42,973 nucleotides of DNA from Candidatus Parabeggiatoa sp. HSG14 (GCA_030378085.1 JAUCGK010000005.1:1-42973), one strand, 5' to 3'. Numbered from the stretch's first letter, positions 34,087 to 42,779 are shown. Translations and numbers: made by a program. The notes: a model not told the origin generated them from the sequence alone.

Positions 34087-34296
34087 TAACCTGAGTTCGA
34101 TATAAGTTGATGAATATAACTAATTGTATTTGTTATATAATACACTGATAATTGTTCCCCCATTTTATTTGGGCACACAATGCATCAAAAGCTTTGATTC
34201 GAGTTTTGCCAAGCAAAGCTTGGCAGACAGTGCGTTCCCAAATAAAATTTGGGAACGATATTGAATTAACTCTATTTTTACATCGAACTCAGGTTA
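34087..34296. mobile_element. 210-bp element with 15-bp perfect ends and a nested palindrome
   Basis: Ends TAACCTGAGTTCGAT (34087-34101) and the exact complement at 34282-34296. Nested at about 34152-34258 is a second inverted repeat, GTTCCCCCATTTTATTTGGG against CCCAAATAAAATTTGGGAAC. No coding frame. Confidence 0.78.
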
Positions 34297-34431
34297 CTTA
34301 GGTTAATGGCTGATATGGTTTTTGTTGTATAAATGGGATAGCCTACAGACAATTAGGAATAACACAGGAAATGCATAACGAGAAGTTTGTAGGAAGTTAG
34401 AATTCGCTGCGTAGTGCGTAATAGGTTGATA

Positions 34432-34477
34432 GAAACACTATACGGTTTAAAGAAAAAAACTCACACGTACAGTTTAG
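34432..34477 (+). ncRNA. Possible decayed group II intron domain V
   Basis: The stretch can fold as ACTATA paired with TACAGT around an A-rich loop. The 3' strand CACACGTACAGTTTAG and the following GAGGAGATGGAGG resemble the 3' end of bacterial group II introns. No reverse transcriptase frame is nearby and the 5' strand is a poor match to the consensus. It would be a relic only. Confidence 0.25.
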
Positions 34478-34535
34478 AGGAGATGGAGGCTGTGATGCCT
34501 TCACCTATTCCTTTTATAATATAAAAAAGGATTAA

Positions 34536-34590
34536 TTGGAATCCAAACCTTCTGGTTTGGGAGTTCCAAACCTAAAGGTTTGGACTCCAA
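34536..34590. repeat. GGAGTCC double-hairpin repeat, copy 4
   Basis: TTGGAATCCAAACC pairs with GGTTTGGACTCCAA. It is related to the hairpins beside the ATPase genes but stands here without an ATPase gene. A half arm (AGGAGTCCAAAATTT) lies at about 34781. Confidence 0.75.
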
Positions 34591-34802
34591 CCTCAGTATT
34601 AAAGTGTTACCTTGAATTGAACCACACCTGAAAAGGTTATCGCAAGAACAGAAAAATTCGATGATATGCACCGAATTGATTCGCCTATTGACCATTTGTG
34701 AATTTTAACGTTATTTAAATTTTTGGTGCGTAGAAAATTATCAAAATCTCTTGTAATTATAGCATTTTAAGAGAAAATTCTAGGAGTCCAAAATTTATTT
34801 TG

Positions 34803-35939
34803 TTACCATCCACATTTTAAGAGAAGTCCTACAAAAAGCTTTTTTGTTGAATCAAATAGCCAACAAAAATAATTTTGAGAATTTATCATTAACCGGATAT
34901 CCTGATAACTGTCCAAGTTGATGTCTTTTAGTCTAAAATCTACGTCATTTCCATCAATGACAATAACGCGATTTACGTCTTTAATCGTTTGAAAATGGCG
35001 TGATTCATTACCTTGATAAAACTGCATAGCGACTATTTCAGCCCGTTTATTGCTGAGAAGTCGTCCAATGAATTTAAACGTCAACTCAGGAAGTTGTGGA
35101 TTAATGATGCGTTTGTAAGTCCATACTTGAGTATTACGGTATATTTTAGCCTCAAGTACTTGTGTGGCAATAATGAAATCTGCATCATAAGTCATCAACA
35201 ATGTTTTAAGCCCTTCAAAAAACGCGCTTTCTGTGCCATCTATAAAACGCCTCAACCAAAAAGCAATACCACTTTTCACTGCATTACTATTAAACCCTTG
35301 TTGATGCAAATTCTCATAATATTCAGGCAACTGTCCATTTTTTAACAGTTTGAAGTAGTTGGCTTGCTGTTTTTGCCGATAGTCAGGATGGGCCACTAAA
35401 CGTTCATGGATCACATAGTAAGTACGGGCTAACGGTTTCACATACTGATTGTAAAGGGGTTGAGTTCGTTCTTTAAAAGCCGCTTCTTTAGCCGCTGGCA
35501 TTAAATTTTCGGTTAACCATTTTACAAAAGCAGGGTTATAATGACCAAAACTATTTTTGGCATCTACCTTGAGTTCGGTTTTGCTATGAGGGCCATTAAG
35601 GAAAATGGGTATTCTAACGAGGGTTTGTAGTTGTTCATAACTCAAGAATGTCTTGAGGTGACAGTAGAAAATCCGCATTCCAGCTTCTGGAAAATCATTT
35701 TGTTCATCAGGGCATTGATTGGTGGTTTGGTCCAATTTTTGCCAAAGATTTTTGATAAGAGCCATTGTTAAAGCAGGGCTTTTAGTCAGAATATCCTCTG
35801 ATTTCTCAGTATTATTCGCTACTGTGTTTTTATCAGAGTCTGGTTCATTCTCTGGTTCATTCGCCAAAGCAGAATTGCCCATTGCCATGATGAGCAAAAA
35901 TGGCATAAAGATTTTAAGTGGCGTTATGTATGAATTCAT
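34803..35939 (-). CDS. Exported protein of unknown function
   Basis: The 378-residue product is not recognised as a named protein. It has a signal peptide (MNSYITPLKIFMPFLLIMAM to SALA, cleaved before NEPENEP), a short acidic linker, then a mostly helical body. The C-terminal part, DVDFRLKDINLDSYQDIRLM followed by FCWLFDSTKKLF, resembles the D-N-D-Y-D-I pattern of FG-GAP or XAC2610-type repeat proteins, a weak similarity. There is no lipobox cysteine at the cleavage site. It is likely periplasmic. The Shine-Dalgarno (GGGG) is about 14 bases from the ATG. It is flanked by repeats and is not in an obvious operon. Confidence 0.75.
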   Translation of the reverse strand: MNSYITPLKIFMPFLLIMAMGNSALANEPENEPDSDKNTVANNTEKSEDILTKSPALTMALIKNLWQKLDQTTNQCPDEQNDFPEAGMRIFYCHLKTFLSYEQLQTLVRIPIFLNGPHSKTELKVDAKNSFGHYNPAFVKWLTENLMPAAKEAAFKERTQPLYNQYVKPLARTYYVIHERLVAHPDYRQKQQANYFKLLKNGQLPEYYENLHQQGFNSNAVKSGIAFWLRRFIDGTESAFFEGLKTLLMTYDADFIIATQVLEAKIYRNTQVWTYKRIINPQLPELTFKFIGRLLSNKRAEIVAMQFYQGNESRHFQTIKDVNRVIVIDGNDVDFRLKDINLDSYQDIRLMINSQNYFCWLFDSTKKLFVGLLLKCGW

Positions 35940-36078
35940 TTTTAATAAATTTTCCCCTGTATTTTGATTGTGAATAAAAAGAACTATAAAGATTATATAC
36001 TAAACACGGTCAAATTTCGTTTTTTTGAAAAAAAACTGAAAATAGGACGATTATTGATTTAAGAAATCTCAGTAAGCA

Positions 36079-36101
36079 AGAGACGCAAGCATTGCGTCTC
36101 T
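36079..36101 (-). repeat. AGAGACGCAA hairpin downstream of trhP
   Basis: A 10-bp perfect stem AGAGACGCAA / TTGCGTCTCT with loop GCA. It is the same hairpin type as 3126-3151 and 39601-39628. It sits about 110 bases past the trhP stop codon and could end the GGDEF-trhP transcript. Confidence 0.7.
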
Positions 36102-36210
36102 ACAACATAATCATAGAATTATTTATAGCAAATTATTTTTTAGAAACTTGAACATTGAGTCTCGTAGAAACACTGTGCGTAACATAAGCTAATAACTCAA
36201 CTTCATTTTT

Positions 36211-37467
36211 CTACAAATTTTTAAGTAGTAATCCATACTCCATATTTCCTTCCACTCGTAAATGGATATGTACAGTATGTCCCGAACCTGGGGCAACGGA
36301 AATACTTTCACCCTTTTGATTTTCAAGGTGTTCTAGGATAAAGTGAAAACTGCCTTGAGGATGCATTAATTCTAAATTCTCCCCAACACTAAAACGATTT
36401 TTTACAGCGATTTTTAGTAGCTGTGTTTTCTTGTCATAATCTAAAATTTCCCCCACAAATTGCTGACGGTTATTTGAATCACCAGAAAGATAATTTTGAT
36501 ATTCTTCAGGAGTATGGCGGCGGTAAAAACCTTCGGTGTAACCACGATTAGCTAATTTATCTAATTCCCTCATTAACCTCATATCAAAGGGTTTACCAGA
36601 TACCGTGTCGTCCATCGCTTGACGATAAACTTTTGTTGTTTGGGCAACATAATAATATGATTTAGTGCGTCCTTCGATTTTGAGAGAATCTATCCCAATT
36701 TCTATGAGTTTTCCTACATGTTGAACCGCGCGTAAATCCTTAGAATTCATGATATAAGTACCCTGCTCATCTTCAAAAATAGGCATGTATTCACCAGGAC
36801 GTTGTTCTTCTTCTAATAAATAAGCACCCGATTCATTTTCTTTTGCTGCATGAACTTTATAGTTCCAACGACAAGAATTGGTACAAGCCCCTTGGTTTGC
36901 ATCACGGTGGTTCATATAACCAGAAAGCAAACAACGCCCTGAATAAGCAATACATAAAGCCCCATGTATAAAGACTTCTAATTCTATGTTTGGACATTTT
37001 TGACGAATTTCAGCAATATCTTCTAATGACAGTTCACGAGAAAGAATGATACGGGTTAATCCAAAATTTTGCCAAAAGTTCACAGTGGCATAATTCATGG
37101 TATTGGCTTGTACCGATAAATGAATAGGTATTTGGGGCCAATATTCTCGTACTGTCATAATTAAACCAGGATCAGCCATAATAAGCGCATCGGGTTGCAT
37201 TTCAATGATAGGAGTTATATCAGTAAGAAAGGTTTTCAGCTTAGTATTATGGGGAAAAATATTACTGGCTATATAGAATTTTTTACCTTGAGCATGTGCT
37301 TCTTTGATACCTGTTTCTAAATGAGTGAGCTTATTGAAGTCATTGTGACGCACTCGAAGACTGTAGCGAGGTTGCCCTGCATAAACGGCATCAGCACCGT
37401 AAGCAAAAGCATAGCGCATATTTTTGAGAGTGCCTGCGGGTGAAAGTAATTCTACTTTTTTCATCAT
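36211..37467 (-). CDS. trhP: tRNA 5-hydroxyuridine synthesis protein TrhP (peptidase U32 family)
   Basis: This 418-residue member of the U32 family is close in sequence to E. coli TrhP (formerly YegQ): ELLSPAGTLKNMRYAFAYGA at the start, then ADAVYAGQPRYSLRVR and FIHGALCIAYSGRCLLSGYM. TrhP takes part in prephenate-dependent 5-hydroxylation of uridine-34 in certain tRNAs, the first step toward cmo5U. The cysteine cluster is C172, C179, C195 and C199, suited to an iron-sulfur cluster. It is slightly shorter than the E. coli protein at about 450 residues. ATG pairs at the start (MM) leave a one-codon doubt. It follows the GGDEF gene by 24 bases on the same strand and is probably co-transcribed with it. 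Confidence 0.88.
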   Translation of the reverse strand: MMKKVELLSPAGTLKNMRYAFAYGADAVYAGQPRYSLRVRHNDFNKLTHLETGIKEAHAQGKKFYIASNIFPHNTKLKTFLTDITPIIEMQPDALIMADPGLIMTVREYWPQIPIHLSVQANTMNYATVNFWQNFGLTRIILSRELSLEDIAEIRQKCPNIELEVFIHGALCIAYSGRCLLSGYMNHRDANQGACTNSCRWNYKVHAAKENESGAYLLEEEQRPGEYMPIFEDEQGTYIMNSKDLRAVQHVGKLIEIGIDSLKIEGRTKSYYYVAQTTKVYRQAMDDTVSGKPFDMRLMRELDKLANRGYTEGFYRRHTPEEYQNYLSGDSNNRQQFVGEILDYDKKTQLLKIAVKNRFSVGENLELMHPQGSFHFILEHLENQKGESISVAPGSGHTVHIHLRVEGNMEYGLLLKNL

Positions 37468-37491
37468 ATTAAATTTTTTTCTTTCGTGGAC

Positions 37492-38847
37492 TTATTGCAT
37501 AACGACTACCCGATCACGCCCTTGATGTTTGGCAGCATATAGAGCAGCATCCGCATGTTTTACTAATTCTAACTCATGTTCTACATTATCTATTGGAAAA
37601 GCGGTGACACCTAAGCTGGCAGTAAAGTGGATGAATTGTTTACCATCTTTGACTACGGCATCAGCAATCAAACGGCGTACTCGTTCACCGATTTGAGTGC
37701 CGTTTTCTAAGGAAGCACCGGGTAAGATAATTAAAAATTCTTCACCGCCGTAGCGTACCATTAAATCTCCTTCCCGCAAGGCTTGGCGGGTAGATTCAGC
37801 AATTTGTCCTAACACACGATCACCTACCAGGTGACCATAAGTGTCATTGATAGATTTAAAGTGATCGATATCCATCATAATAATACCGAGTGACGAACCT
37901 GTACGCACGGCACGGTTAAATTCTTCTCGTAGTCGTATGAGTCCAAAACGACGGTTATAAGCACCTGTTAGTGTGTCAAGCGCAGCAATACGCTGAAGGT
38001 GACTGTGAATTAAAGCATTGTTGAGTGCAAGACTGAAACTTCGACGGAAAAATTGGAGTAAGCGGGTTATATCTGGGCTAAAAGTTTGGTTTGCTGCTAA
38101 AATGACAACGCCCAAAGGCGCGTTTTTAAATTCGAGTGGAACCACTATAATTTCTTGAGGACGAAAGTTGACTAATACGGCTTCTATTTGCACATCTGGA
38201 GGAAATTGTACTCGTTGACATTCATGGGTACGCAAGGCTTGACGCACATAATCGCTATTAGGCAATGTTTTTGGATCGTTGATACCATGATGAGCACTAA
38301 TAACTAATTCTCCAGCAGATTCGGTGAGTATCGCACCTGCCATTGCGTTTGTGTATTGCAAGAAAAGCTCAAGTGCTTGTTTAGATAAAATATCTAATTC
38401 CAATTGGCTAGAGAGCGTTTTTGAAAAATCGCTGACTGCTATTTCTGTGTTGTGGGCACGAAATAATGCCTCTACTAAATCATTAAAAGCTTTAGCACTT
38501 TCCCCAATTTCATCATTAGAATCCACTGGAACTCGGCAAATATCAATGGAACAACTTGACCAATTTCCAGTAAAATTTGCATCACCAATAGTTTTTTCAA
38601 CAATACGCATATGATCAGCTAATATTTTTAAGCGGGGTCTAACGACTAATCTCACTAATGTATAATTAATAAGACCTGCCACTAAGCCAGCAGTTAGAGT
38701 AGCTGTCCAAAAGGTGAAAGTGAATACTTGTTTTGCTTCTATTCCTAATATATAAGCAAAAAAAGGAAATGATGCACCGTTTAGGAGGCCAAATCCAATC
38801 ATCCAAATAACGAGATCGGTAAATAGTTTAGTGGTAAATCTTGGCAT
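37492..38847 (-). CDS. Membrane diguanylate cyclase (HAMP-GAF-GGDEF)
   Basis: This 451-residue protein has two N-terminal membrane segments (about 10-32 and 42-66), a HAMP-like linker (67-130), a GAF-like domain (about 140-285) and a C-terminal GGDEF domain. The active-site loop reads GGEEF at 367-371, a functional variant. An allosteric RxxD site (R358-E-G-D361) lies five residues before it, so product inhibition by cyclic di-GMP is expected. The hallmark start of the domain, DTLTGAYNRR, and the metal-site segment MMDIDHFKSINDTYGH are intact. The GAF domain may sense a small ligand, unknown. It is the first gene of a unit with trhP. Confidence 0.92.
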   Translation of the reverse strand: MPRFTTKLFTDLVIWMIGFGLLNGASFPFFAYILGIEAKQVFTFTFWTATLTAGLVAGLINYTLVRLVVRPRLKILADHMRIVEKTIGDANFTGNWSSCSIDICRVPVDSNDEIGESAKAFNDLVEALFRAHNTEIAVSDFSKTLSSQLELDILSKQALELFLQYTNAMAGAILTESAGELVISAHHGINDPKTLPNSDYVRQALRTHECQRVQFPPDVQIEAVLVNFRPQEIIVVPLEFKNAPLGVVILAANQTFSPDITRLLQFFRRSFSLALNNALIHSHLQRIAALDTLTGAYNRRFGLIRLREEFNRAVRTGSSLGIIMMDIDHFKSINDTYGHLVGDRVLGQIAESTRQALREGDLMVRYGGEEFLIILPGASLENGTQIGERVRRLIADAVVKDGKQFIHFTASLGVTAFPIDNVEHELELVKHADAALYAAKHQGRDRVVVMQ

Positions 38848-38951
38848 TGTTAGCCTTCCTTATAAAATTAATTTTTATACTTTTTATCATTCCTAATATC
38901 TAAAATAAGATAAAAATGACCTTATGGTGGGGGGAGTCAATAGTGTTATTA

Positions 38952-39044
38952 TATAGCTTGTCAGATAAATATTTTGGCCTAAGACCTGCCAGGTTTTGAA
39001 AACCGGCAGGTCTGATAACTTTGATTTTTCTGAAAGTCTATATA
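38952..39044. mobile_element. TATAGCTTTT...CTATAG repeat element, copy C (internally deleted)
   Basis: TATAGCTTG joins directly to TCAGATAAATATTTTGGCC, then the ACCTGCCAGGTTTT palindrome, then TTGATTTTTCTGAAAGTCTATA. Both ends match copies A and B, but about 80 bases of the left interior are missing. It lies about 105 bases upstream of the GGDEF gene. Confidence 0.82.
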
Positions 39045-39221
39045 ATAATGGAGTCATTCGTTTTTTATGTCTCCTAAATAAAAACAAAAATCCCTAATAC
39101 CCCTTTAATAATTGGAAAAATTAAGCATCAACAGTTTTTGAGGCAGAAATTTTTACACACAAAAACTTCTCCAGGGATTTTATAAAAATTAAGAATATTA
39201 ATTAATAATTAACAATTTGTT
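39045..39221. other. Leader region of queD
   Basis: AT-rich. No preQ1 riboswitch pattern and no strong Shine-Dalgarno is visible before the ATG at 39222. Confidence 0.5.
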
Positions 39222-39596
39222 ATGGAAATTTACAAAAAATTTAGTATTGAAGCAGCACATCGTTTACCTAATGTACCAAAAGGACATAAATGTGGTCGTT
39301 TACATGGTCATTCATTTCAAATCACCATTCATATAAACGGTGAACTAGAAAAGCAAAGTGGCTGGGTGATGGATTTTGCTGATATTAAGCATATCTTTCA
39401 TCCATTGTACGAACAATTAGATCATCATTATCTTAATGATATTGATGGACTTTCTAATCCAACAAGCGAAAATCTGGCATGTTGGATTTGGCAACGTTTA
39501 AAACGGGACTTGCCAACATTATGTAAAATCACAATACAAGAAACTTGTACCAGTGGTTGTATTTATCGTGGCGAAGATATAAATTCGTCAATTTGA
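39222..39596 (+). CDS. queD: 6-carboxytetrahydropterin synthase QueD
   Basis: This 124-residue protein has the family's usual length. It converts dihydroneopterin triphosphate to 6-carboxytetrahydropterin, the second step of queuosine (preQ0) synthesis. Zinc ligands H13 (AAHRL), H28 and H30 (LHGHS) and the catalytic C24 (KCGRLHGH) are in place. The segments [12 protein letters not shown] and IQETCTSGC complete the pattern. The closest reading is QueD rather than eukaryotic-type pyruvoyl-tetrahydropterin synthase, on context and length. It is alone on the + strand, with a hairpin terminator just after the stop codon. No other queuosine genes are in the window. Confidence 0.93.
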   Translation: MEIYKKFSIEAAHRLPNVPKGHKCGRLHGHSFQITIHINGELEKQSGWVMDFADIKHIFHPLYEQLDHHYLNDIDGLSNPTSENLACWIWQRLKRDLPTLCKITIQETCTSGCIYRGEDINSSI

Positions 39597-39600
39597 TGTC

Positions 39601-39640
39601 GTAGAGACACACAGCCGTGTGTCTCTACATTATTTTTTTG
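39601..39640 (+). terminator. Intrinsic terminator of queD (GTAGAGACACAC hairpin)
   Basis: A 12-bp perfect stem GTAGAGACACAC / GTGTGTCTCTAC with loop AGCC, 4 bases after the queD stop codon, is followed on the + strand by ATTATTTTTTT. It is a member of the dispersed TAGAGAC hairpin family used here as a terminator. It also separates queD from the convergent gene. Confidence 0.8.
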
Positions 39641-40751
39641 ACGCAATTTCTGATTCTAAAACAGGTTGTACTATATCTCCAGGGCGTACAAACCCTTGTC
39701 CTACTGTAATAAAACTCAGTTGTTTAGGTAAACCTGTCAACCATAATCCCTCGGTATTGGCACGCGCAAATTTAGCTGGGAAAAAATTAACGTAATTATC
39801 AGCACTGACGGTTTTAACGCCTAACACACCGTCGTCATTAAGCGATAAAAGGGCAGAGGACACTTTATGGGCATTCACTGTTTCAATAGGAATCCGAATT
39901 TCGCAGGTAATGCCTGCCGCTAATCTGCCTTTTCGATTAGGGACTTCAATTTCAATATCAAATGTACGAGTGGACTCGTTGGCTCTGGCAGAAATTAAAG
40001 TAATTCTCCCTTTCACGGTTTGCCCAGTCACTAAACGCGCTGTCACACGTTTTTTTAATTTTAAATACTGGCGTTGCCGTTCTGTCACTTCTCCCTTAAG
40101 CAAAAACGGGTTTTCATCAATTAACTCTGCTATAGTGTCACCAATAGAAACATAATCACCTTTTTCTACTAGGCGTTGTTCAAGTATTCCACTAAAGGGT
40201 GCACGAATCACAAGATTTTCAAGTGCGATTTGAGCTTGTTTAACCTGAGTTTTCGCATTTTCTAGCAAAGTTAAGGCTTCAGCTATTTGTACTTGTGACT
40301 GATAACCTCTTTTTGACAAATTTTTCTTAGCTTTATATTCAAATTCACGTTGTTTGACTAGAGCTTGTGCTCCTTTTAAACGTAATGCTCTATCATCGGT
40401 TGCTAAGCGTACAATCAATTCTCCTTTTTTGACTCGTGCGCCACGTTTTGCACCAATTTTTTCGACATGGGCATCGACTTCTGTTCGTAATGTAACAATA
40501 CGAAATGGTGCAGTACGTCCTGTTAAAATAATTTCACGAGTTAAAGGTTGCGCTTTTTGTTCTCGTATCCGCACTTGAATAGGAATAGGTGCTACCTTAG
40601 GGGGGACAATGGTTTCTTCTACAGGTATTTCTTCTGAGATTTTTTCTTGATGTGCTAAAACATCAACAATCTTTTCAGAAAATAACCACGCAGCCAAGGC
40701 AATAACAATAAATAAAGCTAAAATATAGGGTCTTTTTAAAATAAAATTCAT
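39630..40751 (-). CDS. RND-type efflux membrane fusion protein (HlyD/AcrA family)
   Basis: This 373-residue periplasmic adaptor has an N-terminal membrane anchor (about 9-27), a proline-rich stretch, the first half of a lipoyl-like domain (VDAHVEKIGAKRGARVKKGE at about 92-111), a short alpha-hairpin (KGAQALVKQREFEYKAKKNL...ALTLLENAKTQVKQAQIALE), the second lipoyl half (IRAPFSGILEQRLVEKGDYV), then beta-barrel and proximal domains. Such proteins link an inner-membrane RND pump to an outer-membrane channel. The RND pump gene would be expected just downstream, yet the next gene there is the convergent queD, so the pump is elsewhere or upstream partners are lost. Substrate unknown. Confidence 0.88.
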   Translation of the reverse strand: MNFILKRPYILALFIVIALAAWLFSEKIVDVLAHQEKISEEIPVEETIVPPKVAPIPIQVRIREQKAQPLTREIILTGRTAPFRIVTLRTEVDAHVEKIGAKRGARVKKGELIVRLATDDRALRLKGAQALVKQREFEYKAKKNLSKRGYQSQVQIAEALTLLENAKTQVKQAQIALENLVIRAPFSGILEQRLVEKGDYVSIGDTIAELIDENPFLLKGEVTERQRQYLKLKKRVTARLVTGQTVKGRITLISARANESTRTFDIEIEVPNRKGRLAAGITCEIRIPIETVNAHKVSSALLSLNDDGVLGVKTVSADNYVNFFPAKFARANTEGLWLTGLPKQLSFITVGQGFVRPGDIVQPVLESEIASKK

Positions 40752-41124
40752 TTTTAAATTTAAATTTGTAATGAGTAATCAAAAATTAGCTTCAGATAAC
40801 GAATGGTGGTAACGAAAAATGATTGTATATAAAACAGAACTAAATTGCTATCATGATTCTGTTTAAATTTTTATAAGATTATTGAGGGTTTGTCAAGTTC
40901 CACTAAGAGCGTGGTTGAGAGATGTTGAGAAATTGGGAGTTCCTTTGAGATTATAAGGCAGTTCACAGGCAGGAAAAGGGATGAGACAATACGAAAGTTA
41001 TCAAGTAGACACTATTAAGAAATCAGAATCTTATAATCCCCAAAACTGGAATGCTCAAACCTGACAGGTTTGGTGTGTGAAATTATTTATGTGAAAAACT
41101 ATAAGTTTAGTTTTTGATTAGAGT
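40752..41124. other. Intergenic DNA with a half repeat element
   Basis: No supported gene. About 41019-41073 is the reverse of the right half of the element at 18993-19105 (AATCCCCAAAACTGGAATGC, then TCAAACCTGACAGGTTT). The rest holds the promoter of the membrane fusion protein gene, not resolved further. Confidence 0.6.
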
Positions 41125-41718
41125 TCAAAGTGCCGCTTTGCATTTAAAATCTTGATAAGTATCTATATCATAATGAATACCAGCATCATTACAGGGAAAG
41201 TGTGTGATTTGTGTATGATGTTGTTGTAGTACAGTGCGTGCGCCCGTATCGCCGCTAAGTTGACTTAATTGTGTTCCATAAAATTGACTAAACCCTATGG
41301 GATGTCCACGCTGCCCTTGATATTGTGGTGCAACGATGGCAGCTCTTTGACGTAATAAGGTAGCGATTTGTTCAATGGTTGCTATTTGAATAAACGGCAT
41401 GTCTGCTAAAGCAATTACCCAGGCTTGTGCATTTAAACTTGCCTTGACACCACAGGCGAGACTTGCACCCATACCAGTTTCTGCCTCCACACAATTAACA
41501 ATTTGTAAGCCTTCACAACGTAGTAAATGAGCTAATTCTGTCGATTCAGGGCGCACAACGGCAAGTGCTTGATTGACTGAGGTATAAAGTTTTCGAGCAG
41601 CAGCCACGGCAATGGGTGTACCATCCGCCAACGGATGCAAAAGTTTATCACCACTAAAACGGCGACTGTAGCCTGCTGCTAATAAAACTCCAGTAATGGA
41701 AAAGGTGTCAAATTCCAT
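41125..41718 (-). CDS. MocA/MobA-like nucleotidyltransferase (molybdenum cofactor type)
   Basis: This 197-residue protein belongs to the NTP-transferase family that includes MocA (molybdopterin cytidylyltransferase) and MobA. The nucleotide-binding start GVLLAAGYSRRFSGDK lies at residues 10-25; GMGASLACGV and ALADMPFI (metal-binding Asp) follow, then GHPIGFSQ and DTGARTVLQQ. The layout is closer to MocA than MobA. The ATG lies two bases past the stop codon of yhdJ, so the two are probably translated from one transcript. No molybdoenzyme gene is in view; the exact nucleotide and acceptor are not determined. Confidence 0.83.
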   Translation of the reverse strand: MEFDTFSITGVLLAAGYSRRFSGDKLLHPLADGTPIAVAAARKLYTSVNQALAVVRPESTELAHLLRCEGLQIVNCVEAETGMGASLACGVKASLNAQAWVIALADMPFIQIATIEQIATLLRQRAAIVAPQYQGQRGHPIGFSQFYGTQLSQLSGDTGARTVLQQHHTQITHFPCNDAGIHYDIDTYQDFKCKAAL

Positions 41719-41720
41719 AA

Positions 41721-42581
41721 TTAAAATAATTCTGACGAAATAGTGTTTTCACTTTGATTGTTTTTGTGGATAAATGTTTTGTCTATGGTTTGCAATTTCT
41801 CTCCATTATATTCACTTAAAATTTTCAAACGTCGCAAACCTGTTTTTATATAATCCTCTTGAAACTCTATTCCTATTGATTTTCTCCCCAATTTTTGAGC
41901 AACTGCACAGGTGGTAAAGGTACCAGAAAAAGGATCAAGAATGAGTGAATCTTTATTTGAACTCGCTTTTATTATTCTTTCTAATAAGGCTTCTGGTTTT
42001 TGTGATGGGTGTTCTTCGTATTCATCCATTCGGTAACGAACACGAGAAAAGTCCCACACATTACCGGGTACTTTTTTTGTATTATAAGGTTTCGGTTCAT
42101 TTCCTCTATAATCAATCAGTTTTCTTTTTGCCCCAGTTTTAGCTTCAATAAGAATTTCGAGTGAGTTGAATATATAATTATTTTTGTCTTTAACACAGAA
42201 CAATATCGGCTCCCATAATGAGCCAAAATATTTTTTGGCTTGAACACCAGAACTATCATACGCCCATACGATACGGGATAATATGGTCATTTTATTCCTA
42301 ATATATAAGTCCAAATAGGGCATTGCTTGTGTACTTGTCATCAAATACATAGAGCCGTTTCCCGTTAATTTTCTTAAACAAATATCTATCCATTGATAAC
42401 ACCATTTTGCATACGCTTCATCATTCTGCCATTTATCCTTAAAATTGGAAAACGTTTTACCTATGTTATAGGGCGGATCAACAAAAATGAGATGAACCGA
42501 ATTATCTTTTACATATTTATCAAGGGTTTCTATGGCTTCCCCATAAATCAGAGTTGTCAATTTATTTTGAAATATTTTCAT
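41721..42581 (-). CDS. yhdJ: YhdJ-type adenine-specific DNA methyltransferase
   Basis: This 286-residue protein resembles E. coli YhdJ through most of its length: DPPYNIGK at 35-42 (motif IV), GSMYLMTSTQAMPYLDL, SRIVWAYDSSGVQAKK, KVPGNVWDFSRVRYRMDEYE, HPSQKPEALL, and LDPFSGTFTT at 215-224 (motif I). The order, with motif IV before motif I, is that of beta-class N6-adenine or N4-cytosine enzymes. E. coli YhdJ methylates the second adenine of ATGCAT. No restriction endonuclease gene is next to it, so it is probably a solitary methylase. The frame extends to 42626, but those 15 codons fall mostly in a repeat element; the ATG at 42581 aligns with the family start though its Shine-Dalgarno is poor. 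Confidence 0.9.
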   Translation of the reverse strand: MKIFQNKLTTLIYGEAIETLDKYVKDNSVHLIFVDPPYNIGKTFSNFKDKWQNDEAYAKWCYQWIDICLRKLTGNGSMYLMTSTQAMPYLDLYIRNKMTILSRIVWAYDSSGVQAKKYFGSLWEPILFCVKDKNNYIFNSLEILIEAKTGAKRKLIDYRGNEPKPYNTKKVPGNVWDFSRVRYRMDEYEEHPSQKPEALLERIIKASSNKDSLILDPFSGTFTTCAVAQKLGRKSIGIEFQEDYIKTGLRRLKILSEYNGEKLQTIDKTFIHKNNQSENTISSELF

Positions 42582-42597
42582 AATTTTTTTATAGTAT

Positions 42598-42779
42598 CTA
42601 TAGCTTTTCTCATCAGCAAAACACAAAATCTAGGAAATACGGGGCTTTCTTGTCTGATAGTTGTTATTAAAGTATGGAACGGAACGCGCCTTTTTCAGAT
42701 AAAGATTTTGGCTTAATACCTGCCAGGTTTTTAAAACCTGGCAGGTATGATGACGTTCTATTTTTCTGAATGTCTATAG
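42598..42779. mobile_element. TATAGCTTTT...CTATAG repeat element, copy B
   Basis: A 182-bp full-length copy matching 28658-28832 nearly throughout, with a slightly longer middle (GATAGTTGTTATT). It ends only 16 bases before the yhdJ start codon, so the yhdJ promoter must lie in or beyond it. Confidence 0.85.

Noticed and set aside
34501-34695. 64-codon - strand frame
   Set aside because: It runs through a GGAGTCC hairpin repeat and has no ribosome site or homology I recognise.
39045-39221. preQ1 riboswitch before queD
   Set aside because: The leader lacks the expected stem, C-rich loop and A-rich tail pattern at the right distance from the start codon.
42582-42626. 15-codon N-terminal extension of yhdJ
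   Set aside because: Most of these codons are encoded by the end of a dispersed repeat element, and E. coli YhdJ-like sequence begins only after the ATG at 42581.
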